Origin: Mycobacterium sp. ACS4054
GTDB lineage: Bacteria; Actinomycetota; Actinomycetes; Mycobacteriales; Mycobacteriaceae
Length of the DNA stretch: 64,000 nt
Direction: 5' to 3'
Assembly (NCBI RefSeq): GCF_001667275.1
Contig: NZ_LZHV01000058.1
Span: 62,001-126,000 of the forward strand
In this document: positions 36,199-44,501 of the stretch, piece by piece
Position numbering within the stretch: the stretch's first letter is position 1
Layout of the letters: the number at the start of each line of letters is the position of its first letter
The notes under the pieces: generated by a model
The model's database searches: none
Told to the model about the DNA's origin: nothing
What the model saw: only the letters and a program-made list of their open reading frames with translations
Translations under genes and position numbers: made by a program

Positions 36199-37215
36199 GT
36201 GAGGACTCCGGCGACGGTGGTGGCGGGCGTTGACTTCGGCGACGCCGCATTCGCGGCGACCGTGCGCGACGGCGTCGGGCGGGTCGAGCAGCTCATGGAC
36301 ACCGAGCTGCGCGGCGCCGACGACGTGATGATCGACTCGCTGACGCACCTATTCAAGGCCGGGGGCAAGCGATTCCGCCCGCTGTTCACCGTGCTGTCCG
36401 CGCAGCTGGGGCCGAATCCGGACGCGCACGAGGTGACCATCGCGGGCGCGGTCATCGAGCTGGTGCACCTGGCCACGCTCTACCACGACGACGTGATGGA
36501 CGAGGCCGAGGTGCGCCGGGGCGCGCCCACCGCGAACGTCCGCTGGGGCAACAACGTCGCGATCCTGGCCGGCGATTACCTGTTTGCCACCGCGTCGCGC
36601 CTGGTCTCGCGGCTGGGCCCGGAGGCGGTGCGGCTGATTGCCGAGACCTTCGCCCAGCTGGTGACCGGGCAGATGCGGGAGACCCGCGGCCTGACGGGAC
36701 CCGCCGAAGGGGCGGACCCGATCGAGCATTACCTGAAGGTGGTGTACGAGAAGACCGCCTGCCTGATCGCCGCGGCGGGCCGGTTCGGGGCCATGTTCTC
36801 GGGCGCCGACGGCGAGCAGGTCGAGCGGCTCAGCCGCCTCGGCGGCATCGTCGGCACCGCCTTCCAGATCTCCGACGACATCATCGACATCGACAGCGAC
36901 TCGCACGAGTCGGGCAAGCTGCCCGGCACCGACGTGCGCGAAGGCGTGCACACCCTGCCGATGCTCTACGCCCTGCGCGAAACCGGGCCCGACGCGGCGC
37001 GGCTGCGCGAGCTGCTGGCCGGGCCCATCGAGGACGACGACGCGGTGGCCGAGGCGCTGGCGCTGTTGCGGGCGTCCCCGGGGATGGTGCAGGCCAAGGA
37101 AACGTTGGCCGGGTACGCCGCACAGGCCCGCGACGAGCTGGCCCTTTTGCCCGATCTGCCCGGTCGGCGGGCGCTGCAGACGCTGGTCGAGTACACCATC
37201 AGTCGGCACGGCTAG
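36199..37215 (+). CDS. grcC1: polyprenyl diphosphate synthase GrcC1
   Basis: A 338-residue trans-isoprenyl diphosphate synthase, probably making the long prenyl tail of menaquinone. The first Asp-rich motif is LYHDDVMDEAEVRRG and the second DDIIDIDSD. FKAGGKRFRPLF is the IPP-binding region. The small residues ahead of the first DDxxD are consistent with long-chain products. The GTG at 36199 gives near-family length; longer extensions run antisense to menJ. Confidence 0.92.
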   Translation: MRTPATVVAGVDFGDAAFAATVRDGVGRVEQLMDTELRGADDVMIDSLTHLFKAGGKRFRPLFTVLSAQLGPNPDAHEVTIAGAVIELVHLATLYHDDVMDEAEVRRGAPTANVRWGNNVAILAGDYLFATASRLVSRLGPEAVRLIAETFAQLVTGQMRETRGLTGPAEGADPIEHYLKVVYEKTACLIAAAGRFGAMFSGADGEQVERLSRLGGIVGTAFQISDDIIDIDSDSHESGKLPGTDVREGVHTLPMLYALRETGPDAARLRELLAGPIEDDDAVAEALALLRASPGMVQAKETLAGYAAQARDELALLPDLPGRRALQTLVEYTISRHG

Positions 37216-37287
37216 CGCGTCGGGGGAACCTTGGCCGCCGTTTCAGGCGTTCAATGAGCGATAGTTGATGCTCCAAGGAGGACACCG

Positions 37288-38142
37288 ATGACCTGGCATC
37301 CCCATGCCAACTGGCTGAAGACCTTCGCCTTGTTGGTCGGTATGTCCGCGTTGATCGTGTTCGTGGGCTCGCTGTTCGGCAGGACGGCGATGTTCCTGGC
37401 GGTGCTGTTCGCCGTCGGGATGAACATCTACACGTACTACAACAGCGACAAGCTTGCGCTGCGGGCGATGCACGCGCAGCCGGTATCGGAGCTGCAGGCG
37501 CCGGCGATGTACCGGATCGTGCGCGAGCTCGCCACCGCCGCGCACCAGCCGATGCCGCGGCTCTACATCAGCGACACCAACGCGCCCAACGCCTTCGCGA
37601 CCGGGCGTAACCCGCGCAACGCCGCGGTGTGTTGCACCACCGGCATTTTGGGGATCCTCAACGAGCGCGAGTTGCGCGCGGTGCTGGGACACGAGCTGTC
37701 GCATGTCTACAACCGAGACATCCTCATTTCGTGCATCGCCGGCGCGATGGCGTCGATCATCACCGCCCTGTCCTACATGGCGATGTTCCTCGGCGGCGAC
37801 CGCGACGACGAGGGCAATCCCTTTGCGCTGCTGTTTGTTTCGCTGTTGGGCCCGATCGCGGCGACCGTGGTGCGGCTGGCGGTGTCCCGGTCCCGGGAGT
37901 ATCAGGCGGACGAGTCGGGCGCGGCGTTGACGGGTGATCCGCTGGCCCTGGCGTCGGCGCTGCGAAAGATCTCCGGCGGTGTGCAGGCCGCCCCGCTGCC
38001 CCCGGAGCCGCAGCTGGCCAGCCAGGCGCACTTGATGATCGCCAACCCGTTCCGTGCGGGTGAGCGAATCGGCTCGCTGTTCTCGACGCACCCGCCGATC
38101 GAGGACCGCATCCGCCGGCTGGAGGCGATGGCGCGGGGTTGA
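37288..38142 (+). CDS. htpX: membrane zinc metalloprotease HtpX
   Basis: A 284-residue M48-family protease for quality control of membrane proteins. Two N-terminal helices (about 10-50) precede the zinc motif [12 protein letters not shown] (HExxH near residue 137); two more helices follow, and EYQADESGA gives the third ligand Glu. ATG at 37288 follows AAGGAGG. It matches Rv0563 in place and size. Heat or envelope stress regulation is usual for the family but no specific site is seen. Confidence 0.93.
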   Translation: MTWHPHANWLKTFALLVGMSALIVFVGSLFGRTAMFLAVLFAVGMNIYTYYNSDKLALRAMHAQPVSELQAPAMYRIVRELATAAHQPMPRLYISDTNAPNAFATGRNPRNAAVCCTTGILGILNERELRAVLGHELSHVYNRDILISCIAGAMASIITALSYMAMFLGGDRDDEGNPFALLFVSLLGPIAATVVRLAVSRSREYQADESGAALTGDPLALASALRKISGGVQAAPLPPEPQLASQAHLMIANPFRAGERIGSLFSTHPPIEDRIRRLEAMARG

Positions 38143-38164
38143 TATCGCCCGCGCTAACCCCCAA

Positions 38165-39718
38165 TCACGCAGCCGCCTCGGGCCTTTCGGTTTCCACCAG
38201 CTCACCCTCGGCCTTGCGCGCCGAGTGACCCGTCTCGAGTGCGCCCTGGATGCGGACCGTGCCGCCGTTGGCCTCGTGCTGGCGCTGCCAGTCGCTGATC
38301 GTCTGGTGTGCCGCGTGATCCAGGTAGTGCACCGCAACATGCACGGTGACAACGGTTCTGGCCGGGATGGACGCCAGCACCCGTGTCAGGCGGGGGAGCG
38401 CCAGGAACGTGCATGCGGCGCCCTCGATGGTCACCTCCCATTCGTCGTCGACCGGCTTGGCCTCGACCTTGGCCCGGATCACCCGCCACCCGGTCAGCGC
38501 GATGGCCAGCGCGAGCCCGATCAGCACCCCGTGCAGCAGATTGAGGAAGACGACGCTGACGGCGGTGACGACGTACACGGCGAGATCGCCGTGCTTCGAG
38601 GCGGTTTCGATGTGGGCCGGCTTGAGCAGCTGGACGCCGATGACGATGAGCAGCCCGGCCAGCGCCGCCGTCGGGATCTCTTCGACCAACTCCGCGAACG
38701 GGACGGTGAACAGCAGGATCCACACGCCGTGCATGAATGCCGAGGCGCGCGATTTGGCGCCCGCGTTGACGTTGGTCGAGCTGCGGACGATGACGCCGGT
38801 GACCGGCAACCCGCCGATGGTGCCCGACACAATGTTGGCGGCGCCCTGACCCACCAGCTCACGGTTGAAGTCGGTGCGCGGACCGTTGTGCATCCGGTCG
38901 ACCGACACCGCCGACAGCAGGCTCTCGACGCTGGCGATCAGCGCGACGGTGATCACCCCGATGGCCACCGCGCCCCAGTTGTCGTGCGGAATGTCGGGCA
39001 GCTGCAGCGCATCCAGCGGCGAGCCGTCGAGATCGATCCGCCGCACGTGGAACGGGAAGACGACGGACACCAGCGTCACGACGACGATGGCGACCAGGGG
39101 GCCCGGGACCCGGCGCACCTTGGCCGGAACCCAGCGCCAGGCGACGAGGATGGCGATCACCAGCACGCCGAGGAGGACCCCGGGCCGGTGCGAGTCGATG
39201 ATCTGGCCCGGCAGCCCGATGAGGTTGTGCCAGGCCGTGCTCTTGGATTTCCCGCCCAGCAGCACGTGCGCTTGCTGCAGCGCGATCGTGATGCCGATGC
39301 CGGCCAGCATCGCGTGCACCACGACCGGCGAGATCGCCAGGGCCGCCCGCGCGACACGGCTGATCCCCAGCAGCACCTGCAGGACGCCGGCGGCCACGGT
39401 GATCAAACACGTTACGCCCCAACCGAAGTCGGATACCAGGTCGGCGACGATCACCGTCAGCCCGGCCGCCGGCCCACTGACCTGCAGCGGTGACCCCCCG
39501 ATCGCGCCGACCACGATCCCCCCGACGATCGCGGCGATCAGGCCGGCGAGCACCGGTGCGTTGGAAGCGATCGCGATCCCCAGCGACAGCGGGAGCGCGA
39601 CCAGGAAGACGACGAGCGACGAAGGAAGGTCGTGCCGGATGATCGATCGCACCCGATCTTTCCGCGAGTTGGTGCCCTGGTCTTGAGGTTGATTGCCGAG
39701 CTTTTCGATGTTTTGCAT
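38165..39718 (-). CDS. SulP family anion transporter with C-terminal STAS-like domain
   Basis: A 517-residue inner-membrane transporter. Residues 30-410 carry 10-12 helices, with LPSSLVVFLVALPLSLGIAIAS and GGSPLQVSGPAAGLTVIVADL at the family-typical N-terminus. Residues 430-500 form a STAS-like cytosolic domain. The group includes sulfate and bicarbonate transporters; the substrate is not readable. It is convergent with htpX and stands where M. tuberculosis goes directly from htpX to gpsA, so it is an addition relative to that genome. Confidence 0.86.
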   Translation of the reverse strand: MQNIEKLGNQPQDQGTNSRKDRVRSIIRHDLPSSLVVFLVALPLSLGIAIASNAPVLAGLIAAIVGGIVVGAIGGSPLQVSGPAAGLTVIVADLVSDFGWGVTCLITVAAGVLQVLLGISRVARAALAISPVVVHAMLAGIGITIALQQAHVLLGGKSKSTAWHNLIGLPGQIIDSHRPGVLLGVLVIAILVAWRWVPAKVRRVPGPLVAIVVVTLVSVVFPFHVRRIDLDGSPLDALQLPDIPHDNWGAVAIGVITVALIASVESLLSAVSVDRMHNGPRTDFNRELVGQGAANIVSGTIGGLPVTGVIVRSSTNVNAGAKSRASAFMHGVWILLFTVPFAELVEEIPTAALAGLLIVIGVQLLKPAHIETASKHGDLAVYVVTAVSVVFLNLLHGVLIGLALAIALTGWRVIRAKVEAKPVDDEWEVTIEGAACTFLALPRLTRVLASIPARTVVTVHVAVHYLDHAAHQTISDWQRQHEANGGTVRIQGALETGHSARKAEGELVETERPEAAA

Positions 39719-39964
39719 CGGTCTCGTCCCTCGTTAGGAGTTAGCGGGGGATGTTCCGAGATCCGCCCCGTATTGCGTTGTATTACGTCGGCGTAACACC
39801 TTGGCGCACAGTAGGTTACGAACCGGGTGGACCCACAGGAACATGGCCGGGAACCCCTGGCTGCCTGATTGACGGTATTTTGCTGGCAAACCGAGGGTCA
39901 AGCGGACGGGCCGGGCCCATAGAGAATGCAAAGATTTGAATTTGGCCGGCGCCAGATGGCGACG

Positions 39965-40990
39965 TCAGAAACCCGAGCCGTGCACCTCGTGTCCGGGCAT
40001 CTCGACCATCAGGCCGCGGTAGGCGTCCTCGACCGTCGAACCGTGGTTGATCACCGCGTCGACTTCGCGGGCGATCGGCATGTTCAGGCCGAACTCGTTG
40101 GCGAACTCCATGATCACGCTGGCGGCTTTGACGCCCTCGGCGACCTGGTTCATCGAGGCGATGATCTCGTCGATCGGCTTGCCGGCGCCCAGTTGCTCGC
40201 CCACGTGGCGGTTGCGGCTGCGCTGGCTGGTGCACGTCACGATGAGGTCGCCCAGGCCCGCCAGGCCGGGGAAGGTATCGGGATTGCCGCCCACGGCCAC
40301 ACCCAGCTTCGTCATCTCGCGCAGCGCGCGGGCGATCACCAGCGCGCGGGTGTTCTCCCCGATGCCCAGCGAGTAGCCCATTCCCACCGAGATGGCATAG
40401 ACGTTCTTCAGCGCCCCGGCCATCTCCACCCCGATGACGTCGTCGGTGGTGTACACCCGGAAGCGCCGGGTGCGAAACAGCCCGGACAGCCTGGTTGCCA
40501 GATGCTGGTCGGGCATGGCCAGCACCGCCGCGGCGGCGTAGCCCTCGCCGACCTCGCGGGCGATGTTCGGTCCCGCCAGGATGCCCGCCGGATGACCCGG
40601 CAAGACCTCCTCGATGATCTGCGACATCCGCATGTTGGTGCCCTGCTCTAGCCCCTTGACCAGTGACACCACCGGCACCCAGGGCCGCAGTTCCTTCGCC
40701 AGCTCGGTCAGCACCCCCCGGAACCCGTGCGAGGGCACGCCCATGACCACGACGTCGGCGCAGCTCGCCGCCTCGGCGAAGTCGGTGGTGGCGCGCAGGG
40801 TGTCGCTCAGCACCGCCTCGTCGCCGAGGTAGCGGCTGTTGCGGTGATTCTCGTTGATGTCCTTGGCGGTCTCCTCCGAGCGCACCCATTGCAGCGTCGG
40901 CCCTCGTCGCGCGCAGATGGAGGCCACCGTGGTCCCCCAGGAACCGCCACCGAGGACAACGACCTTGGGTTCGCGCATCTCAGCTGCCAT
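39965..40990 (-). CDS. gpsA: NAD(P)-dependent glycerol-3-phosphate dehydrogenase
   Basis: A 341-residue enzyme that reduces dihydroxyacetone phosphate to sn-glycerol-3-phosphate for phospholipid synthesis. VVVLGGGSWGTTVASICARRG binds the cofactor, SLVKGLEQGTNMRMS carries the active-site Lys, and GVEMAGALKNVYAISVGMG with AGLGDLIVTCTSQRSRN completes the catalytic site. ATG at 40990 (MAAEMREPKVV) fits orthologues (gpdA1, Rv0564c); a GTG/ATG further upstream is less likely. Confidence 0.93.
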   Translation of the reverse strand: MAAEMREPKVVVLGGGSWGTTVASICARRGPTLQWVRSEETAKDINENHRNSRYLGDEAVLSDTLRATTDFAEAASCADVVVMGVPSHGFRGVLTELAKELRPWVPVVSLVKGLEQGTNMRMSQIIEEVLPGHPAGILAGPNIAREVGEGYAAAAVLAMPDQHLATRLSGLFRTRRFRVYTTDDVIGVEMAGALKNVYAISVGMGYSLGIGENTRALVIARALREMTKLGVAVGGNPDTFPGLAGLGDLIVTCTSQRSRNRHVGEQLGAGKPIDEIIASMNQVAEGVKAASVIMEFANEFGLNMPIAREVDAVINHGSTVEDAYRGLMVEMPGHEVHGSGF

Positions 40991-41062
40991 GGCGATCAGC
41001 GTATTGCCGTCACCGGACATTTAGTAGGAGTTCACGAACTTCCGCCGGCGGCCGCATGGCGC

Positions 41063-42544
41063 TCAGCCCGCCAGGGGTGCGCGCTCGGCGACCCGGCCGA
41101 ACACCATGGCCTCCTCGATGCGGTCGAAGCGGTAGTCGATGGCATCGGCGAGGTAGTTCTGCCGCACGTTCCACGGCCGCTTGGTTCCCGATTTCGGCAG
41201 CGCATGCACCGACCGCAACACGTAGCCGGCGTTGATGTCCCAGGACGGCTTCTCGGTCATCGGCTCGTTGCCGCGATGCGGGTAGGCGTGCGTGTAGCCG
41301 TGAGCGGCCATGTGCGCCAGCAGCTTTGCCGTGGCCCGGGCGGTGATGTCGGCGCGCAGCGTCCACGACGCGTTCGTGTAGCCGACACACCAGAACAGGT
41401 TGGGCACGTCCTCGAGCATGTGTGCCTTATAGACGAAGCGGTCGTTGGTCTTGATCTCGTTGCCGTCCAGGCTGATTGCCGTCCCGCCCAGTGCCTGCAG
41501 CTGCAGCCCGGTGGCGGTGACGATGATGTCGGCGTCGAGGTGTCCGCCGGACTTGAGCGCGATGCCGGTGGCGTCGAAGTGGTCGATGTGGTCGGTGACC
41601 ACCTCGGCTCGGCCGGCGGCGATGGCGTTGTACAGGTCGGCGTCCGGGATCAGGCACATCCGCTGGTCCCACGGGTTGTAGCGCGGCTTGAAGTGGGTGT
41701 CGACGTCATAGCCGTGGGGCAGGCTGCTGATCGCCTTGCGGCGCAGCAGCCAGCGCACCAGGCCCGGCGCCTTGCGGGACAGGGCGAAGAACACCGCTTC
41801 GGTCAGCGCGCTGTACATCCGCACCACCAGGTGAGCGGGCTTGCGCGGCAACACCTTACGGGCGACCGCCGCGACCTTGCCGTACTTGGAGGCCGAGATG
41901 AGATACGTCGGCGAGCGTTGCAGCATGGTCACTTTGGCGGCCCGGTCCGACAGCGACGGCAACAGCGTGACCGCGGTGGCCCCGCTGCCGATCACCACGA
42001 CCTTCTTGCCGGTGTAGTCCAAGTCTTCGGGCCAGTGCTGCGGATGCACCACGGTGCCGCCAAACGCCTCGATGCCGGGGAAGTCGGGGGTGTAGCCCTC
42101 GTCGTAGTTGTAGTAGCCGCTGCCGAAGAACAGGAACCGGCCGCGGTAAAGCTTGCGCACGCCGTCCTGCTCGACCGTCACCGTCCAGGTGTCGGTGGAC
42201 GAATCCCAGTCGGCCGAACGGACGTAGCTGTTGAACCGGATGTGGCGATCGATGCCGTACTTGCCCGCCGTGGCGGCCAGGTACTCGCGGATGTGGACGC
42301 CGTCGGCCACCCCCTCCTTGCGGGTCCACGGCTCGAACGGAAAGGACAGGGTGAAGATGCTGCTGTCCGAGCGAACCCCGGGGTAGCGGAACAGGTCCCA
42401 CGTGCCGCCGATTCGCGCCCGCCGCTCCAGGATCGTGTAGCTCAGCTGCGGGTTGCGCTCGCCGATCCGATAGGCCGCGTCGATGCCGGAGATGCCGGCG
42501 CCGACGATGATGACGTCGGAGTAATCGGCCTCGGTAGGGGTCAT
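41063..42544 (-). CDS. flavin-containing (Baeyer-Villiger-type) monooxygenase (Rv0565c-like)
   Basis: A 493-residue class B flavin monooxygenase. IIVGAGISGIDAAYRIGE binds FAD, IGGTWDLFRYPGVRSDS is the BVMO-type loop, FGGTVVHPQHWP matches the canonical FxGxxxHxxxWP fingerprint with its His, and VIGSGATAVTL binds NADPH. Unlike the enzyme at 26601 it has no fused esterase. M. tuberculosis Rv0565c is the orthologue by position; related enzymes activate thioamide drugs, but that should not be assumed here. Confidence 0.9.
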   Translation of the reverse strand: MTPTEADYSDVIIVGAGISGIDAAYRIGERNPQLSYTILERRARIGGTWDLFRYPGVRSDSSIFTLSFPFEPWTRKEGVADGVHIREYLAATAGKYGIDRHIRFNSYVRSADWDSSTDTWTVTVEQDGVRKLYRGRFLFFGSGYYNYDEGYTPDFPGIEAFGGTVVHPQHWPEDLDYTGKKVVVIGSGATAVTLLPSLSDRAAKVTMLQRSPTYLISASKYGKVAAVARKVLPRKPAHLVVRMYSALTEAVFFALSRKAPGLVRWLLRRKAISSLPHGYDVDTHFKPRYNPWDQRMCLIPDADLYNAIAAGRAEVVTDHIDHFDATGIALKSGGHLDADIIVTATGLQLQALGGTAISLDGNEIKTNDRFVYKAHMLEDVPNLFWCVGYTNASWTLRADITARATAKLLAHMAAHGYTHAYPHRGNEPMTEKPSWDINAGYVLRSVHALPKSGTKRPWNVRQNYLADAIDYRFDRIEEAMVFGRVAERAPLAG

Positions 42545-42614
42545 CGTGAACCTCGCTCACATCGTGGACTGGTCACCAGATTAGGCACCCACCGGTTGGC
42601 CGGGCCAGCAATCC

Positions 42615-43229
42615 CTATGCCGGCTCCATCAGCACGTCGACGTGCAGCGGCGCGCACCGGTCGATCAGCCAGAGCTGGTCGGCGGGGCTGGCGAAGATCC
42701 GCGCGTGCGTCGGGTCCTGGTCGAAGGCTTTACCGCACCTGTCGCCGAAGAAGACGTAGGCCTTGGTGTCGTTGCACTGCCGCGACATCCACACCAGCCC
42801 GTCCAGCCCGGCGCCGTGCGCGGCTTCGGCCCAGCGCACGGTCGTGGCGTAGCTGGAGGCCGGGCTCGCCGTGAGCTCGGCGGCGGTCACCTTCAGGCGC
42901 CGGAGCCCGGTGCCGTGCAGTACGCCCAGGCGCACCGGTCGGGTCACCTTGAGGCGAACGAGCACCTTGTCGGCGTATTGGTCGTAGGGCAGCAGCCCGC
43001 CCTCGGCCGGGATGTCGTGCAGCAGCGTCTCGGCGATGGCCGCGTCCTCGGTGTCGGCGGCGTACATGATCGGCACCACGGGGTCGCCGAAGAAGCCGAA
43101 GCGGGTGCGCGCGCCGATCCCCGGGTTGAAGTCGGTGGCGGTGCGCGCCGCCGAGAGCACGCGGTAGAGCAGGTGGCCCGCCGGCAGGGTGGCGGTGGCC
43201 GGGTCGAACGGGTCGGGTGGTTGTTTCAC
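42615..43229 (-). CDS. RES-domain toxin (MbcT-like)
   Basis: A 204-residue RES-family protein. LYRVLSAARTATDFNPG with RFGFF supplies the Arg region, MYAADTEDAAIAETLLHDI the Glu region, and MSRQCNDTKAYVFFGDR the Ser region that name the family. Characterised RES toxins of mycobacteria degrade cellular NAD+. The GTG at 43229 overlaps the antitoxin stop (GTGA); a second GTG lies one codon before. The longer extension into the antitoxin gene is a shadow. Confidence 0.87.
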   Translation of the reverse strand: MKQPPDPFDPATATLPAGHLLYRVLSAARTATDFNPGIGARTRFGFFGDPVVPIMYAADTEDAAIAETLLHDIPAEGGLLPYDQYADKVLVRLKVTRPVRLGVLHGTGLRRLKVTAAELTASPASSYATTVRWAEAAHGAGLDGLVWMSRQCNDTKAYVFFGDRCGKAFDQDPTHARIFASPADQLWLIDRCAPLHVDVLMEPA

Positions 43230-43732
43230 CACGAAACGGCCATGGCCTCCGCGGCGACCGCGACGACGCGGTCCGGATCGGTGCCGAGGCGGTCGACGGG
43301 GCGCTCGGAGTCCAGATAGGTGGTGGGGGAGCACAGCCACTGCACCAGGCCGGCCTCCGACCAGCCGTTGTCCTCGGCGACCTCGCGCAGCCGGGCGATG
43401 ACCGGCAGCGGCTTGCCGTCCGGGCCGAACTGGAACCCGGGGTAGGCCAGGTAGTTGCCGCGCCGCACGGCGACCAACGCCCCGTTGCGGTGCGCGGTGG
43501 TGGCCAGGTTGCGCGGCGCGCTGGACCGCGACCCCATCCGTTTGCCGGCGTCGGTGCTGCTCAGCATCCCGAACTCGTCCTCGATGCGGGCGTACAGGTT
43601 CTGCTCGGCCTGCACGGCACGCGCCACGGCGGGCTCGGTGTACACGGCGACCGACGACAACGCGTCGCCCACGGCGCGGGCGCTTTCGCGCAGGCGTTCG
43701 TGCGCGGTGGCCAGCTCGGCGACGGTGGTCAT
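43226..43732 (-). CDS. Xre/MbcA/ParS-type antitoxin
   Basis: A 168-residue protein upstream of and overlapping the RES toxin. The C-terminal part (GFQFGPDGKPLPVIARLREVAEDNGWSEAGLVQWLCSPTTYLDSERPVDRLGTDPDRVVAVAAE) is the toxin-binding domain of this antitoxin family. The N-terminal 100 residues are helical and longer than in the short MbcA form. It should neutralise the toxin and bind its own promoter. A 16-bp-arm inverted repeat stands 15 bases upstream of its ATG. Confidence 0.85.
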   Translation of the reverse strand: MTTVAELATAHERLRESARAVGDALSSVAVYTEPAVARAVQAEQNLYARIEDEFGMLSSTDAGKRMGSRSSAPRNLATTAHRNGALVAVRRGNYLAYPGFQFGPDGKPLPVIARLREVAEDNGWSEAGLVQWLCSPTTYLDSERPVDRLGTDPDRVVAVAAEAMAVSW

Positions 43733-43747
43733 GGGATTCGCTCCAAA

Positions 43748-43786
43748 GTTCGGTTCGTGCAGTTCATTCTACTGCACGAACCGAAC
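43748..43786. promoter_or_regulatory. perfect 16-bp inverted repeat upstream of the toxin-antitoxin operon
   Basis: GTTCGGTTCGTGCAGT and its exact reverse complement are separated by seven bases (TCATTCT). The element begins 15 bases upstream of the antitoxin ATG and lies 8 bases beyond the stop of the YajQ-family gene. It can be an operator for the antitoxin, and its RNA would also fold into a strong hairpin that could end transcription from the upstream gene. No long U-tract follows, so the operator reading is preferred. Confidence 0.65.
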
Positions 43787-43794
43787 GTATGGGG

Positions 43795-44286
43795 CTACCG
43801 GTAGTTGACGAATTGCAGGGCGACGTCCAGGTCGGCCTGCTTGAGCAGCGCCTGGACGGCCTGCAGGTCGTCGCGCTTCTTGCTGCTGACCCGGATCTCG
43901 TCGCCCTGGATCTGCGTCTTGACGGATTTGGGGCCCTCGTCGCGGATCAGCTTGGTGATCTTCTTGGCGTTCTCGCTGGTGATGCCCTGCTTGATGGTGC
44001 CGTTGACCTTGTAGGTCTTGCCGGACGCCTGCGGCTCGCCGGCGTCGAAGGCCTTCATCGAGATGTCGCGCCGGATCAGCTTCTCCTTGAAGACGTCGAC
44101 GGCGGCCTTCACGCGCTCCTCGGTGGACGACGTCAGCTCGATAGCCTCGTCGCCCTTCCACGCGATCGTGGTGTCGGTGCCGCGGAAGTCGAAGCGAGTG
44201 GCCAGCTCCTTGGCGGCCTGGTTGAGTGCGTTGTCGACCTCTTGGCGCTCGACTTTGCTGACAATGTCGAACGATGAGTCCGCCAT
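43795..44286 (-). CDS. YajQ family (UPF0234) nucleotide-binding protein
   Basis: A 163-residue cytosolic protein with the family pattern: [36 protein letters not shown] at the start, then [50 protein letters not shown]. It has two ferredoxin-like lobes. Some YajQ proteins bind cyclic di-GMP; the mycobacterial role is not established. It matches Rv0566c by place and length. Confidence 0.93.
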   Translation of the reverse strand: MADSSFDIVSKVERQEVDNALNQAAKELATRFDFRGTDTTIAWKGDEAIELTSSTEERVKAAVDVFKEKLIRRDISMKAFDAGEPQASGKTYKVNGTIKQGITSENAKKITKLIRDEGPKSVKTQIQGDEIRVSSKKRDDLQAVQALLKQADLDVALQFVNYR

Positions 44287-44317
44287 TCGATCCGTCCCTT
44301 CATCCGGTGATGGCCGT

Positions 44318-44346
44318 TTGTGCTTTGTCTACCCCCTCGTTGTAAC
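44318..44346 (+). promoter_or_regulatory. probable promoter of tRNA-Tyr
   Basis: TTGTGC (44318-44323) and TGTAAC (44341-44346) are separated by 17 bases and lie just upstream of the mature tRNA 5' end at 44356. The inferred leader is only a few bases, so RNase P trimming would be minimal. Confidence is limited by the weak -10 element. Confidence 0.4.
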
Positions 44347-44355
44347 CTGTCTGGC

Positions 44356-44439
44356 GGCAGGTTGCCCGAGCGGCCAATGGGAGCGGACTGTAAATCCGTC
44401 GCGAAAGCTTCACAGGTTCGAATCCTGTACCTGCCACCA
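44356..44439 (+). tRNA. tRNA-Tyr (GTA anticodon)
   Basis: An 84-base class II tRNA including an encoded CCA. The acceptor stem GGCAGGT pairs with ACCTGCC, the anticodon loop is ACTGTAAAT (GTA, reads TAC/TAT), a variable arm follows, and the T-arm contains GGTTCGAATCC. The discriminator is A. This copy is complete; its last 76 bases are part of an 80-bp direct repeat that recurs at 47451. Confidence 0.96.
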
Positions 44440-44443
44440 AGGT
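44364..44443 (+). repeat. left copy of the 80-bp tRNA-Tyr direct repeat (attL-like)
   Basis: Bases 44364-44443 are identical to 47451-47530. The copy covers the tRNA from the D-arm to the CCA end plus four bases. This is the usual structure left when an element integrates into the 3' end of a tRNA gene by site-specific recombination and restores the gene. Confidence 0.93.
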
Positions 44444-44449
44444 CATCGA

Positions 44450-44471
44450 GACTCTTGTGAGTCGTTTCTTT
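44450..44471 (+). terminator. possible terminator after tRNA-Tyr
   Basis: GACTC-TTGT-GAGTC is a small hairpin followed by GTTTCTTT, 11 bases beyond the tRNA. It lies inside the island, so if functional the island brings its own terminator for the tRNA it interrupts. The stem is only five pairs. Confidence 0.4.
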
Positions 44472-44501
44472 GGAGACAACGGCTTGGAAGTCCCTGCAGG
44501 A

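Noticed and set aside
39783..39796. TTACG-tcgg-CGTAA dyad upstream of the SulP gene
   Set aside because: Five-base arms with a four-base spacer are within chance expectation and there is no regulator gene nearby.
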